The notes below the pieces were generated by a model that ran no database searches, had not been told where the DNA came from, and saw nothing but the letters and a program-made list of their open reading frames with translations. Positions 1-5,395 of a stretch of DNA of 5,395 bases are shown here, in pieces. The DNA is from Acidothermales bacterium (GTDB lineage Bacteria > Actinomycetota > Actinomycetes > Streptosporangiales > WHST01). How positions within the stretch are numbered: position 1 is the first letter of the stretch; every line of letters begins with the position of its first letter. The stretch is taken from NCBI GenBank assembly GCA_017354575.1, contig JAFMQP010000283.1, forward strand, positions 1 to 5,395, written 5' to 3'. The position numbers were made by a program, and so were the translations under genes.

Positions 1-891
1 GGCGTCCGCTCGGCCGACGCCGGCACGAACGCGGAGGCCGACGTGCGCGCCCTCGCCCGCCTCGCCGGGGAGCTGCTCGGCCCGGCACCGCCGCGGGCCG
101 TGGCCCACGTGCTGCGGGATGCCGGCGCCGGACGCCACACCGCCACGTCCTTCGCCGGCGCCCTGCTCGACGCGTGCCGGCCGGAACCGGTCCGCGTACC
201 CGGTGTGCTACCGGCCGGGGCACTGCGTCCGCCGGTCGTCGTGCCCACACCCGGCCGCACGCCGCACGCCCTGCCGCCGCGACACCGTCGGGTACTCCAC
301 ACCGTCCGCGACCGGCTGCGGCGCGAACGGCTGCCGCGCGCCCGCGTCGTCGTTGTCGCTACCTCCGTCGTCGCTCCGTTGCTCTTGCTCGGCTGCGTGG
401 CGCTGTGGGTGGGGTCGCGGCCGGCCGACCCGGCACGGCCGGTGTCCACCGACGTCGCCGGGTCGCGGACGCCGGCTAGCCCGTCGCCGCCGGCCGTCCG
501 CACCCCGACACCGTCCGCGTGGCGCGTGCGGTTGGGCGAGCTCGACCGCACGCGTGCGTCGGCCTACGCGCGCGGCGATCCGGCCGCACTCCGCCGGGTG
601 TACGTCGCCGGGTCCCGTGCGCTGGCCACCGACACCGCCACGCTCCGCCGCTATGTGGCCGACGGCGTCCGTGTCCGCGACGTGCGACTCGAGGTGTCCA
701 CCGTGAGCCTCGTCCGGCGCTCGGCGCGGACGGCGGTGCTCGCGGTCACCGACCGGCTGGGTGGCTACGACGTGCTGGACGCCGCCGGCCGGGTGGTGCG
801 GCACGAGCCGGGCAGGGGAAAGGTGCGGTGGCGGATCACGCTACGCAACGTGGAGGGGAGGTGGCTGATCGCGGACAGTCGTCGTGCGTGA
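1..891 (+). CDS. Membrane protein with kinase-like cytoplasmic tail end and secreted NTF2-like domain (5' partial)
   Basis: The frame is open from base 1, so the gene starts before the window; a GTG at 43 is probably an internal codon. 296 residues are visible. Residues 1-65 resemble the last third of a Ser/Thr kinase C-lobe: an 'ADVRALARLAGELLG' stretch like kinase subdomain IX, then a helix and 'ALLDACRPEPV', like the end of subdomain XI. No kinase catalytic motif is within view. Residues 66-115 are a Pro-rich then Arg-rich linker. Residues 116-138 form one hydrophobic membrane segment (VVVVATSVVAPLLLLGCVALWVG). The basic stretch before it puts the N-terminus inside and the C-terminus outside. 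A Pro/Ser/Thr-rich spacer leads to residues 174-296, whose pattern ('LDRTRASAYARGDPAALRRVY', then beta-strand-like segments ending 'WLIADSRRA') suggests an NTF2-like fold. The overall plan recalls actinobacterial kinase or pseudokinase receptors. Whether it is an active kinase, and what it senses, cannot be told from this fragment. Confidence 0.8.
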   Translation, partial: GVRSADAGTNAEADVRALARLAGELLGPAPPRAVAHVLRDAGAGRHTATSFAGALLDACRPEPVRVPGVLPAGALRPPVVVPTPGRTPHALPPRHRRVLHTVRDRLRRERLPRARVVVVATSVVAPLLLLGCVALWVGSRPADPARPVSTDVAGSRTPASPSPPAVRTPTPSAWRVRLGELDRTRASAYARGDPAALRRVYVAGSRALATDTATLRRYVADGVRVRDVRLEVSTVSLVRRSARTAVLAVTDRLGGYDVLDAAGRVVRHEPGRGKVRWRITLRNVEGRWLIADSRRA

Positions 892-913
892 GCCGACGGG
901 GTCATGATGGCTG

Positions 914-2230
914 GTGATGCCCGCTCACGACTGGCCCAGGTTCGTCCGGGTGCGGCAGCGGTTCGCCGCCGACCGCGTCGCGGACACACGCGCGGCCGCC
1001 CGGGAAGGTGCCGCGCGCGTCCTCGCCGAGCACGACCTCGCGCCCGGCGCGCGGGTGGCGATCACGGCCGGCAGCCGGGGAGTCGCGGAGCTGGTCGACC
1101 TGTACCGCGGGGTCGCCGACGCCGTCCGGGCCGCCGGCGCCGAGCCGTTCCTGTTCACGGCCATGGGCAGCCACGGTGGCGGCACCGCCGACGGGCAGCG
1201 CGCGCTGCTCGCGAGCCTCGGTGTCACCGAGGCGTCGGTCGGGATGCCGCTGTCGTGCTCGTCCGAGGTCGTCCGCATCGGGGAGACGGAGAAGCCGATC
1301 GCAGGCCTGCCCGTCTATGTCGCCGCCGAGGCGGCCGACGCCGACGGCGTGTTCGTCGTCAACCGGGTGAAGCCGCACACGTCGTTCCACGGTCCGTACG
1401 AGAGCGGCCCGCTGAAGATGCTCGCCGTCGGCATGGGCCGCGCCGACGGCGCGAGCATGGTCCACCGGCTCGGCTGGGCGGCGATGGGGGACGCGATCGC
1501 GTCCGTGTCGGCCGTGGTGCGCGACCGGCTGCCCGTGCTCGGGGCGCTCGCCGTCGTCGAGAACGCCTACGAGCAGCCGGCCGTCGTCGAGGGCGTGCCG
1601 GAGCCCGCCCTCGACGAGAGGGAGGCCGCGCTGCTCGAGCGGGCGCGGCTGTGGCTGCCGACGTTGCCGGTGGACGAGCTGGACCTCTGCGTCGTACGCG
1701 AGATGGGCAAGAACCTGAGCGGCACCGGCATGGACACCAACGTGATCGGCCGGCTGCGCATCCAGGGCATCCCCGAGCCGCCGTCGCCGCGCATCGCGTA
1801 CCTCGGCGTGCTCGACCTGTCCGAGGCGTCGCACGGCAACGCCACCGGCATCGGCCTCGCCGACTTCGCCACGGCCCGGCTGGTCGCGAAGATCGACGCC
1901 GAGGCCACCAACCTCAACTGCCTCACCACCGGCAGCCCGGTCCGGGCCGCCGTGCCGATGACGCTCGCGGACGACCGCGCGCTGTTCGACGCGGTCTGGC
2001 AGGCGCTGCGCCCCGAGCGCGGCGCGGACGTGCGCGCAGCCGTCGTCGCGAACACCCTGCACCTCGACGAGCTGTGGCTGTCCGAACGCAGCCGCACCGA
2101 CGCCGGCGACGCCGTCGAGACCGTCGGCGAGCCGGCCGAGCCGTCGTTCGACGGCGAGGGGAACCTGGTCCTCGCCCAGCGGCGCGGGCGCGAGCCAGGC
2201 GACGCGGACTGTTTGCCACGTCCTCAGTAG
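914..2230 (+). CDS. LarA-like nickel-pincer racemase/epimerase homologue (DUF2088 superfamily)
   Basis: 438 residues from GTG 914, or 437 from the adjacent ATG 917. Neither has a strong ribosome-binding site, and I cannot choose firmly. It belongs to the LarA superfamily, whose founder racemises lactate by hydride transfer on a nickel pincer cofactor (NPN) bound to a lysine. Candidate LarA equivalents are Arg55 (in TAGSRG; LarA Arg75), His87 (MGSHGG; His108), His155 (KPHTSF; His174), Lys168 (GPLKML; Lys184, the NPN attachment site), His184 (SMVH; nickel ligand His200) and Lys266 (EMGKNLSGTG; Lys298). The spacing from Lys168 to His184 is 16, as in LarA. Length is close to LarA's. No signal peptide or membrane segment is seen, so it is cytoplasmic. 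The substrate is unknown: LarA homologues act on various 2-hydroxyacids, and this one need not use lactate. No larB, larC or larE cofactor gene is in the window. It lies 22 bases after the upstream gene and ends tail-to-tail with the epimerase gene, overlapping it by 7 bases. Confidence 0.88.
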   Translation: MMPAHDWPRFVRVRQRFAADRVADTRAAAREGAARVLAEHDLAPGARVAITAGSRGVAELVDLYRGVADAVRAAGAEPFLFTAMGSHGGGTADGQRALLASLGVTEASVGMPLSCSSEVVRIGETEKPIAGLPVYVAAEAADADGVFVVNRVKPHTSFHGPYESGPLKMLAVGMGRADGASMVHRLGWAAMGDAIASVSAVVRDRLPVLGALAVVENAYEQPAVVEGVPEPALDEREAALLERARLWLPTLPVDELDLCVVREMGKNLSGTGMDTNVIGRLRIQGIPEPPSPRIAYLGVLDLSEASHGNATGIGLADFATARLVAKIDAEATNLNCLTTGSPVRAAVPMTLADDRALFDAVWQALRPERGADVRAAVVANTLHLDELWLSERSRTDAGDAVETVGEPAEPSFDGEGNLVLAQRRGREPGDADCLPRPQ

Positions 2231-3120
2231 CCGCGCAGGGCAGCGGCGACGGCCGCCTCGATCGCGGGACAGCGGAACACGAAGCCCGCGTCGAGCAGCC
2301 GCCGGGGCAGTACCCGGCGGCTGGCCAGGATCTGGTCGGCGTACTCGCCCAGGGCGAGCCGGAGCGCTGCCGCGGGCGCGGGAAGCACCGCCGGGCGGCG
2401 CAGCGCGGCACCGAGCACGTAGGTGAGCTCGGCGTTCGTCACCGGCTCGGGCGCGACGACGTTGACCGGACCCGCGACGTCGTCGCGGCGGAGCAGGAAC
2501 CTCGCCGCGCGGAGGACGTCGGCGAGAGCGACCCAGGTCCAGTACTGGTCGCCGGCGCCGAGCCGCCCGCCGAGGCCGAGCCGGAACAACGGCAGCATCG
2601 CGCCCAGGGCTCCGCCACGCCCGGACAGCACCACGCCGAACCGCAGCAGGCAGACGCGGACCCCGGCGTCCGCCGCCGGACCCGTCGCCGCCTCCCAGTC
2701 CTGGCAGAGACCCGACAGGAACGCCGCGCCGGGAGGGCCCGACTCGTCGACCGGCTCGCCGCCCACGTCGGCGTAGTAGTCGACGCCGGACGCGGAGAGC
2801 AGCACGCGCGGTGGGTCGGGCAGGCCGGCGAGCGCGCGGGCTAGCACGGTGGTCGAGTCGATCCTGCTGCGCCACATCAGCCGTTTGTACGCGTCGGTCC
2901 AGCGGCGGGCGCCGACGCCCGCTCCGGCGAGGTTCACCGCCGCGTCCACCCGGCCGAGCAGCCGCGGGTCGAGCCTCCCGGCCGCGGGGTCCCAGCGCAC
3001 CTCGTCGTAGGTCAGCGGCTCCCTGCGTACCAGCCGGACGACCTCGTGCCCGTCCGCCTCCAGCACGTCGGTGAGGGCCATGCCGATGAGCCCGCTGGCT
3101 CCGGTGACGACGACCCGCAT
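2224..3120 (-). CDS. TIGR01777 family epimerase-like SDR protein (YfcH/SDR39U1 type)
   Basis: 298 residues from ATG at 3120. A GTG nine bases upstream (3129) is also in frame, but GGAG at 3129-3132 sits 8 bases before the ATG and overlaps the GTG, so the ATG is preferred. The N-terminal Rossmann fold carries TGASGLIG (residues 6-13), the dinucleotide-binding glycine motif of extended SDRs. NLAGAGV (63-69) is the matching second motif. SASGVDYY (109-116) contains the Ser and Tyr of the active-site region, although Tyr is not followed by the usual YxxxK lysine; that departure is common in this family. LCQDWE (138-143) and YWTWVALADV (about 193-202) are family signatures. The last 50 residues match DUF1731 (LPAPAAALRLALGEYADQILASRR region). 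Substrate and reaction are unknown for the family. It follows the E2 gene by 32 bases on the same strand, the arrangement also seen after dlaT in Mycobacterium tuberculosis (Rv2215-Rv2216). The link to lipoyl metabolism is by neighbourhood only. Confidence 0.93.
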   Translation of the reverse strand: MRVVVTGASGLIGMALTDVLEADGHEVVRLVRREPLTYDEVRWDPAAGRLDPRLLGRVDAAVNLAGAGVGARRWTDAYKRLMWRSRIDSTTVLARALAGLPDPPRVLLSASGVDYYADVGGEPVDESGPPGAAFLSGLCQDWEAATGPAADAGVRVCLLRFGVVLSGRGGALGAMLPLFRLGLGGRLGAGDQYWTWVALADVLRAARFLLRRDDVAGPVNVVAPEPVTNAELTYVLGAALRRPAVLPAPAAALRLALGEYADQILASRRVLPRRLLDAGFVFRCPAIEAAVAAALRGY

Positions 3121-3128
3121 CGGGCTCA

Positions 3129-3132
3129 CTCC
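3129..3132 (-). promoter_or_regulatory. Ribosome-binding site of the TIGR01777 gene
   Basis: Minus-strand GGAG within GGCGGAG, 8 bases before the ATG at 3120. Its last base is the first base of the alternative GTG start at 3129, so it can serve only the ATG. It is the main reason for choosing the shorter start. Confidence 0.6.
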
Positions 3133-3152
3133 GCCGCGACGCCCGGCGCGGG

Positions 3153-5060
3153 CTAGTCGAGCCCGAGCTCGGACTCGAAGTGCCCTTCCTGGAGCCGGTC
3201 CTTGATCGTGACCAGGAACCGCGCGGCGTCCGCGCCGTCGACCAGGCGGTGGTCGTAGGTGAGCGCGAGATACACGATGTGCCGCACCGCGATGGTCTCG
3301 CCCAGCTCGGGGTCGTCGATGACGACGGGGCGCTTCACGACCGAGCCCGTGCCGAGGATGCCCATCTGCGGCTGCACGATGATCGGCGTGTCGAACAGCG
3401 CGCCGCGGCTGCCGGTGTTGCTCAGCGTGAACGTGCCGCCGCCGAGCTCGTCCGGGGACACCTTGTTGGCGCGGGTGCGCTCGCCGAGGTCGGCGATCTT
3501 CCTGGCCAGCCCGGCGAGGTTGAGGTCGCCGGCGTTGTGGACGACCGGTGCGACGAGACCGCGCTCGGTGTCGACGGCGATGCCGAGGTGCTCGACGTCG
3601 TAGTACGTCACCTCGTTCTTCTCGCTGTCGATGCTGGCGTTGAGCTTCGGGTGCACCTTCAGTGCCTCGACCGTCGCCTGCGCGAAGAACGGCAGGAACG
3701 ACAGCTTGACGCCCTCGCGCCGCTGGAAGTCGGCCTTCGCCCGCTCGCGCAGCCGCGCGATCCTCGTGACGTCGACCTCGACCACGGTGGTGAGCTGCGC
3801 CGCGACCTGGAGTGACTCCACCATCCGCTTCGCCAGGATCGACCGCAGCCGCGACATCTTCTCGGTGGTGCCGCGTACCCGGTCCGCCTCCTCGGTGGAG
3901 ACCGCGGGCGCCGACGGCGCGCTCGCCGTCGCTACCGGCTGCGGCCGGGCCGCAGACTCCTGCTGACGCTTCGCGGCGTCCAGGACGTCCTGCTTGCGGA
4001 TGCGGCCGCCGACGCCGGTGCCCTGCAGAGCCTCGAGGTCGACGCCGTGCTCGGCGGCGAGCTTGCGGACGAGCGGCGTGACGTACGGGCCCTCCGCGGA
4101 CGGCGGCACGGGCGCGGGCTCGGCACCGGTCGGCTCGGCGCCGCCTGGCTCCACGGCCGCCTCCGGCGCCGGCGTCGCGGCGGGGGGAGGCGTCGGCGTC
4201 GGCCGCGGTGACGGCGACGGTGTGGGTGTGGGTGTGGGTGTGGGCGGCTGCGCGGGCGGCGCCTGCTGCGCGGGCGCCTGCTGCTGTGGCGCCTCCTGGG
4301 TGGGGGCGCCGACCGAACCGATCGTGGCGAGCTCCGCGCCGACCTGGACGGTCTCGTCCTCGCCGACCTTGATCTGCGTGAGGGTCCCCGACGCCGGGGC
4401 CGGGATCTCGGTGTCGACCTTGTCGGTGGACACCTCGAGCAGCGGCTCGTCGGCCTCGACGCGGTCGCCCTCCTGCTTCAGCCAGCGCGTCACCGTGCCC
4501 TCGGTCACGCTCTCGCCGAGCTGCGGCATGGTGACCTTCGTGCCGCCGGCACCGTTGCCGGACGCCGGCTGCTGCGGCGGTGCTTGCTGCCGCGTTGCCT
4601 CCTGCGGCTGCTCATGCTGGGCCGCCTGCGGCTCCTGCACCTGCTGTTCCTGCGGTGCCGCCTGCTGTTCCTGCGCCCGCGGTTCCGACTGTGCCCGGGC
4701 TTCCGGCTGGGGCTGCTCCTGTGCCTGTGGTTCCGGTTCCGGCTGGGCCTGGTCCTGCGGCCCGGCCTGCTCCTCGGCCTGGGCGGGCGCCTCCTGGGCG
4801 GGCGCCTCGCCGGCACCGTCGGCGGAGTCGCCGATGGTGGCGAGCTCCGCGCCGACCTGGACGGTCTCGTCCTCGCCGACCTTGATCTGCAGCAGCGTTC
4901 CCGCACTCGGCGCGGGGATCTCGGTGTCGACCTTGTCGGTGGACACCTCGAGCAGCGGCTCGTCGGCCTCGACGTGGTCGCCCTCCTGCTTCAGCCAGCG
5001 CGTCACCGTGCCTTCGGTCACGCTCTCGCCGAGCTGCGGCATCGTGACGGAGACCGTCAT
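3153..5060 (-). CDS. sucB: Dihydrolipoamide acyltransferase, E2 of 2-oxoacid dehydrogenase complex (actinobacterial SucB/DlaT type)
   Basis: 635 residues. E2 core enzyme: swinging lipoyl arms take the acyl group from E1, the catalytic domain passes it to CoA, and E3 reoxidises the arm. Order: lipoyl domain 1 (about 2-77, lipoylated Lys43 in STDKVD); a Gln/Glu/Ala/Pro linker (79-173); lipoyl domain 2 (about 174-248, Lys214, same motif); a Pro/Thr linker (249-324) with PTPTPTPT at 273-280; the peripheral subunit-binding domain (325-361, YVTPLVRKLA to GRIRKQDVL); another linker; and the catalytic domain (about 398-635) with DHRLVDG at 603-609, where His604 and Asp608 are the expected catalytic pair. 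ATG 5060 has a good GGAAGGA site 7 bases upstream. lpdA (E3) lies 52 bases upstream on the same strand and the TIGR01777 gene 32 bases downstream. This family is labelled SucB, but the M. tuberculosis (DlaT) and Corynebacterium (AceF) members act as the pyruvate dehydrogenase E2, so succinyl specificity should not be assumed. The E2 assignment itself is very secure. Confidence 0.97.
   Translation of the reverse strand: MTVSVTMPQLGESVTEGTVTRWLKQEGDHVEADEPLLEVSTDKVDTEIPAPSAGTLLQIKVGEDETVQVGAELATIGDSADGAGEAPAQEAPAQAEEQAGPQDQAQPEPEPQAQEQPQPEARAQSEPRAQEQQAAPQEQQVQEPQAAQHEQPQEATRQQAPPQQPASGNGAGGTKVTMPQLGESVTEGTVTRWLKQEGDRVEADEPLLEVSTDKVDTEIPAPASGTLTQIKVGEDETVQVGAELATIGSVGAPTQEAPQQQAPAQQAPPAQPPTPTPTPTPSPSPRPTPTPPPAATPAPEAAVEPGGAEPTGAEPAPVPPSAEGPYVTPLVRKLAAEHGVDLEALQGTGVGGRIRKQDVLDAAKRQQESAARPQPVATASAPSAPAVSTEEADRVRGTTEKMSRLRSILAKRMVESLQVAAQLTTVVEVDVTRIARLRERAKADFQRREGVKLSFLPFFAQATVEALKVHPKLNASIDSEKNEVTYYDVEHLGIAVDTERGLVAPVVHNAGDLNLAGLARKIADLGERTRANKVSPDELGGGTFTLSNTGSRGALFDTPIIVQPQMGILGTGSVVKRPVVIDDPELGETIAVRHIVYLALTYDHRLVDGADAARFLVTIKDRLQEGHFESELGLD
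4221..4244 (+). repeat. Perfect hexamer tandem repeat (TGTGGG x4) with G-quadruplex form
   Basis: Four exact TGTGGG units on the plus strand, which is the template strand of the E2 gene. They encode PTPTPTPT, residues 273-280 of the second linker. The GGG runs at 4224, 4230, 4236 and 4242 are separated by three-base TGT loops, a textbook G3N3 quadruplex pattern. Nearby codons give further Pro-Thr and Pro-Ser pairs (PSPSPRPTPT), so the array looks like the intact core of a longer, partly decayed tract. Confidence 0.85.
4318..4535 (-). repeat. Direct DNA repeat, copy in lipoyl domain 2
   Basis: This stretch, coding for lipoyl domain 2, is repeated at 4831-5048 at a fixed offset of 513 bases with no gaps. 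By eye about 15 of 218 positions differ, 11 of them packed between 4377 and 4400. The part from 4402 to 4461, around the lipoyl-lysine codon (4419-4421), matches without a difference. Confidence 0.9.
4542..4826 (-). other. Low-complexity Gln/Glu/Ala/Pro linker of E2
   Basis: Codes for residues 79-173 between the two lipoyl domains. It is dominated by Gln, Glu, Ala and Pro in irregular short repeats (AQEAPAQ, QPEPEPQ, EQQAAPQEQQ), with CTGC-rich DNA on the plus strand. Such linkers are flexible and let the lipoyl domain swing between active sites. At about 95 residues it is long for an inter-lipoyl linker, and it carries more acidic residues than the second linker. Confidence 0.8.
4831..5048 (-). 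repeat. Direct DNA repeat, copy in lipoyl domain 1
   Basis: Partner of the copy at 4318-4535. It codes for lipoyl domain 1, with the lipoyl-lysine codon at 4932-4934. The proteins differ at only a few residues (for example His29 against Arg in the second copy, Leu57 against Thr). Synonymous sites are also nearly identical, which points to recent duplication or gene conversion. Confidence 0.9.
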
Positions 5061-5067
5061 GGGCCGT

Positions 5068-5074
5068 TCCTTCC
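5068..5074 (-). promoter_or_regulatory. Ribosome-binding site of the E2 gene
   Basis: Minus-strand GGAAGGA, 7 bases before the ATG at 5060. This is the clearest Shine-Dalgarno match in the window and supports strong translation of E2 and its ATG start. Confidence 0.75.
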
Positions 5075-5112
5075 CTGGTTGCGCCTGTAACGCCGTCGTG
5101 TTGGTGCCTGGG

Positions 5113-5395
5113 TCAGCCGTGGACGTGCAGCGGTTTGCCGGCGAGCGCGAGGTGCGCCTCGCCGATCGCCTCGGACTGCGTGGGGTGCGGGTGGATCAGC
5201 TGCGCGACGTCGCTCGGCTGCGCCTCCCAGTTGTAGATGAGCTGCGCCTCCGCGGAGAGCTCGCCGATCCGCTCGCCCACCATGTGGACGCCGACCACGG
5301 GGCCGTCCTTCTGCTGCACCACCTTCACCGCGCCGCTCGTCTTGAGGATCTGGCTGCGGCCGTTGCCCGCGAGGTTGTAGTCGAACGTCGCGACG
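5113..5395 (-). CDS. lpdA: Dihydrolipoyl dehydrogenase (E3), C-terminal part (5' end beyond window)
   Basis: The last 93 residues of the flavoprotein that reoxidises dihydrolipoyl groups on E2, with FAD, a redox disulfide and NAD+. Only the dimerisation domain is here. It begins VATFDYNLAGNGRSQIL and runs through VVGVHMVGERIGELSAEAQ to IHPHPTQSEAIGEAHLALAG, ending KPLHVHG. The HPTQSE segment holds the active-site His and the Glu five residues on, which serve as the acid-base pair of the partner subunit (E. coli His444/Glu449 type). The frame stays open to the right edge, so the FAD- and NAD-binding domains and the disulfide lie outside the window; a GTG at 5328 is an internal codon. The stop is 52 bases before the E2 start on the same strand, so E3 and E2 probably share a transcript. 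Related disulfide reductases such as mycothione reductase have a similar C-terminus, but this motif context and the E2 neighbour favour lipoamide dehydrogenase. Confidence 0.95.
   Translation of the reverse strand, partial: VATFDYNLAGNGRSQILKTSGAVKVVQQKDGPVVGVHMVGERIGELSAEAQLIYNWEAQPSDVAQLIHPHPTQSEAIGEAHLALAGKPLHVHG

Noticed and set aside
892..913. Promoter between the first gene and the LarA-like gene
   Set aside because: Only 22 bases are available, too few for a full promoter, and no -10 or -35 element is visible. Any promoter would lie inside the preceding gene.
2243..2256. Hairpin GCGGC/GCCGC near the convergent gene ends, as a bidirectional terminator
   Set aside because: The stem is short, there is no T tract, and it lies within the epimerase coding sequence. 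It cannot be told from background.
904..2844. Long plus-strand open frame (646 codons) starting ATGATGG just upstream of the LarA-like start
   Set aside because: The product is Arg-rich low complexity and has no family signature, while the overlapping frame from 914 gives a clear LarA-like protein. It also runs antisense through the epimerase gene.
902..2875. Very long minus-strand open frame (657 codons) across the LarA-like gene and into the epimerase gene
   Set aside because: The translation is Arg/Gly/Ala-rich without recognisable domains, and it lies antisense to a well-supported gene. Long antisense frames are expected at this GC content.
3141..3153. Small hairpin GCCCG/CGGGC directly after the E2 stop codon, as a terminator
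   Set aside because: The stem is only 5 base pairs with a three-base loop and no T tract, and such hairpins are common by chance at this GC. The next gene begins 32 bases on and appears co-transcribed.
4584..5090. Plus-strand open frame with a Leu-rich product that could pass for a membrane protein
   Set aside because: It is the antisense reading of the Gln/Pro-rich linker and lipoyl domain 1. The leucines come from complements of Gln and Glu codons.
5061..5112. Promoter for the E2 gene in the lpdA-E2 gap
   Set aside because: The 52-base gap holds a ribosome-binding site, but I see no convincing -35/-10 pair. Co-transcription with lpdA is simpler.

Overview
The window is chromosomal DNA from a high-GC Gram-positive bacterium, almost certainly an actinobacterium. 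The reasons are very high GC with strong G/C at third codon positions, GTG start candidates, and an E2 acyltransferase of the actinobacterial 'SucB' type with two lipoyl domains. I cannot name the genus. No tRNA, rRNA, CRISPR array, insertion sequence, phage gene or attachment site is visible, and coding density is near 100%, with no gene-free stretch above 60 bases.

Left part, plus strand: the window opens inside a gene (1-891). Its visible part has what looks like the end of a protein-kinase C-lobe, one membrane segment, and a secreted NTF2-like domain. After 22 bases comes a 437-438 residue homologue of LarA, the nickel-pincer lactate racemase (DUF2088 superfamily). Positions that match LarA's catalytic and cofactor-attachment residues are present.

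Right part, minus strand, read from the right edge leftward: the C-terminal end of dihydrolipoyl dehydrogenase (E3, lpdA), then the lipoyl-bearing E2 acyltransferase (sucB/dlaT type), then a TIGR01777-family NAD(P)-dependent epimerase-like protein. The three are closely spaced (52 and 32 bases) and probably form one transcription unit. E2 and E3 work together: lipoyl-lysines on E2 carry the acyl group made by a 2-oxoacid dehydrogenase E1, E2 passes it to CoA, and E3 reoxidises the dihydrolipoyl arm. In mycobacteria the same E2-TIGR01777 pair is followed by lipB and lipA. Here that position is taken by the convergent LarA-like gene, whose 3' end overlaps the epimerase gene by 7 bases.

This is mostly core-metabolism DNA, and I see no convincing novel multi-gene system. 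The points most worth a second look are the uncharacterised LarA homologue, a perfect four-unit hexamer repeat with G-quadruplex form inside the E2 linker, the nearly identical DNA of the two lipoyl domains, and the tail-to-tail stop-codon overlap.
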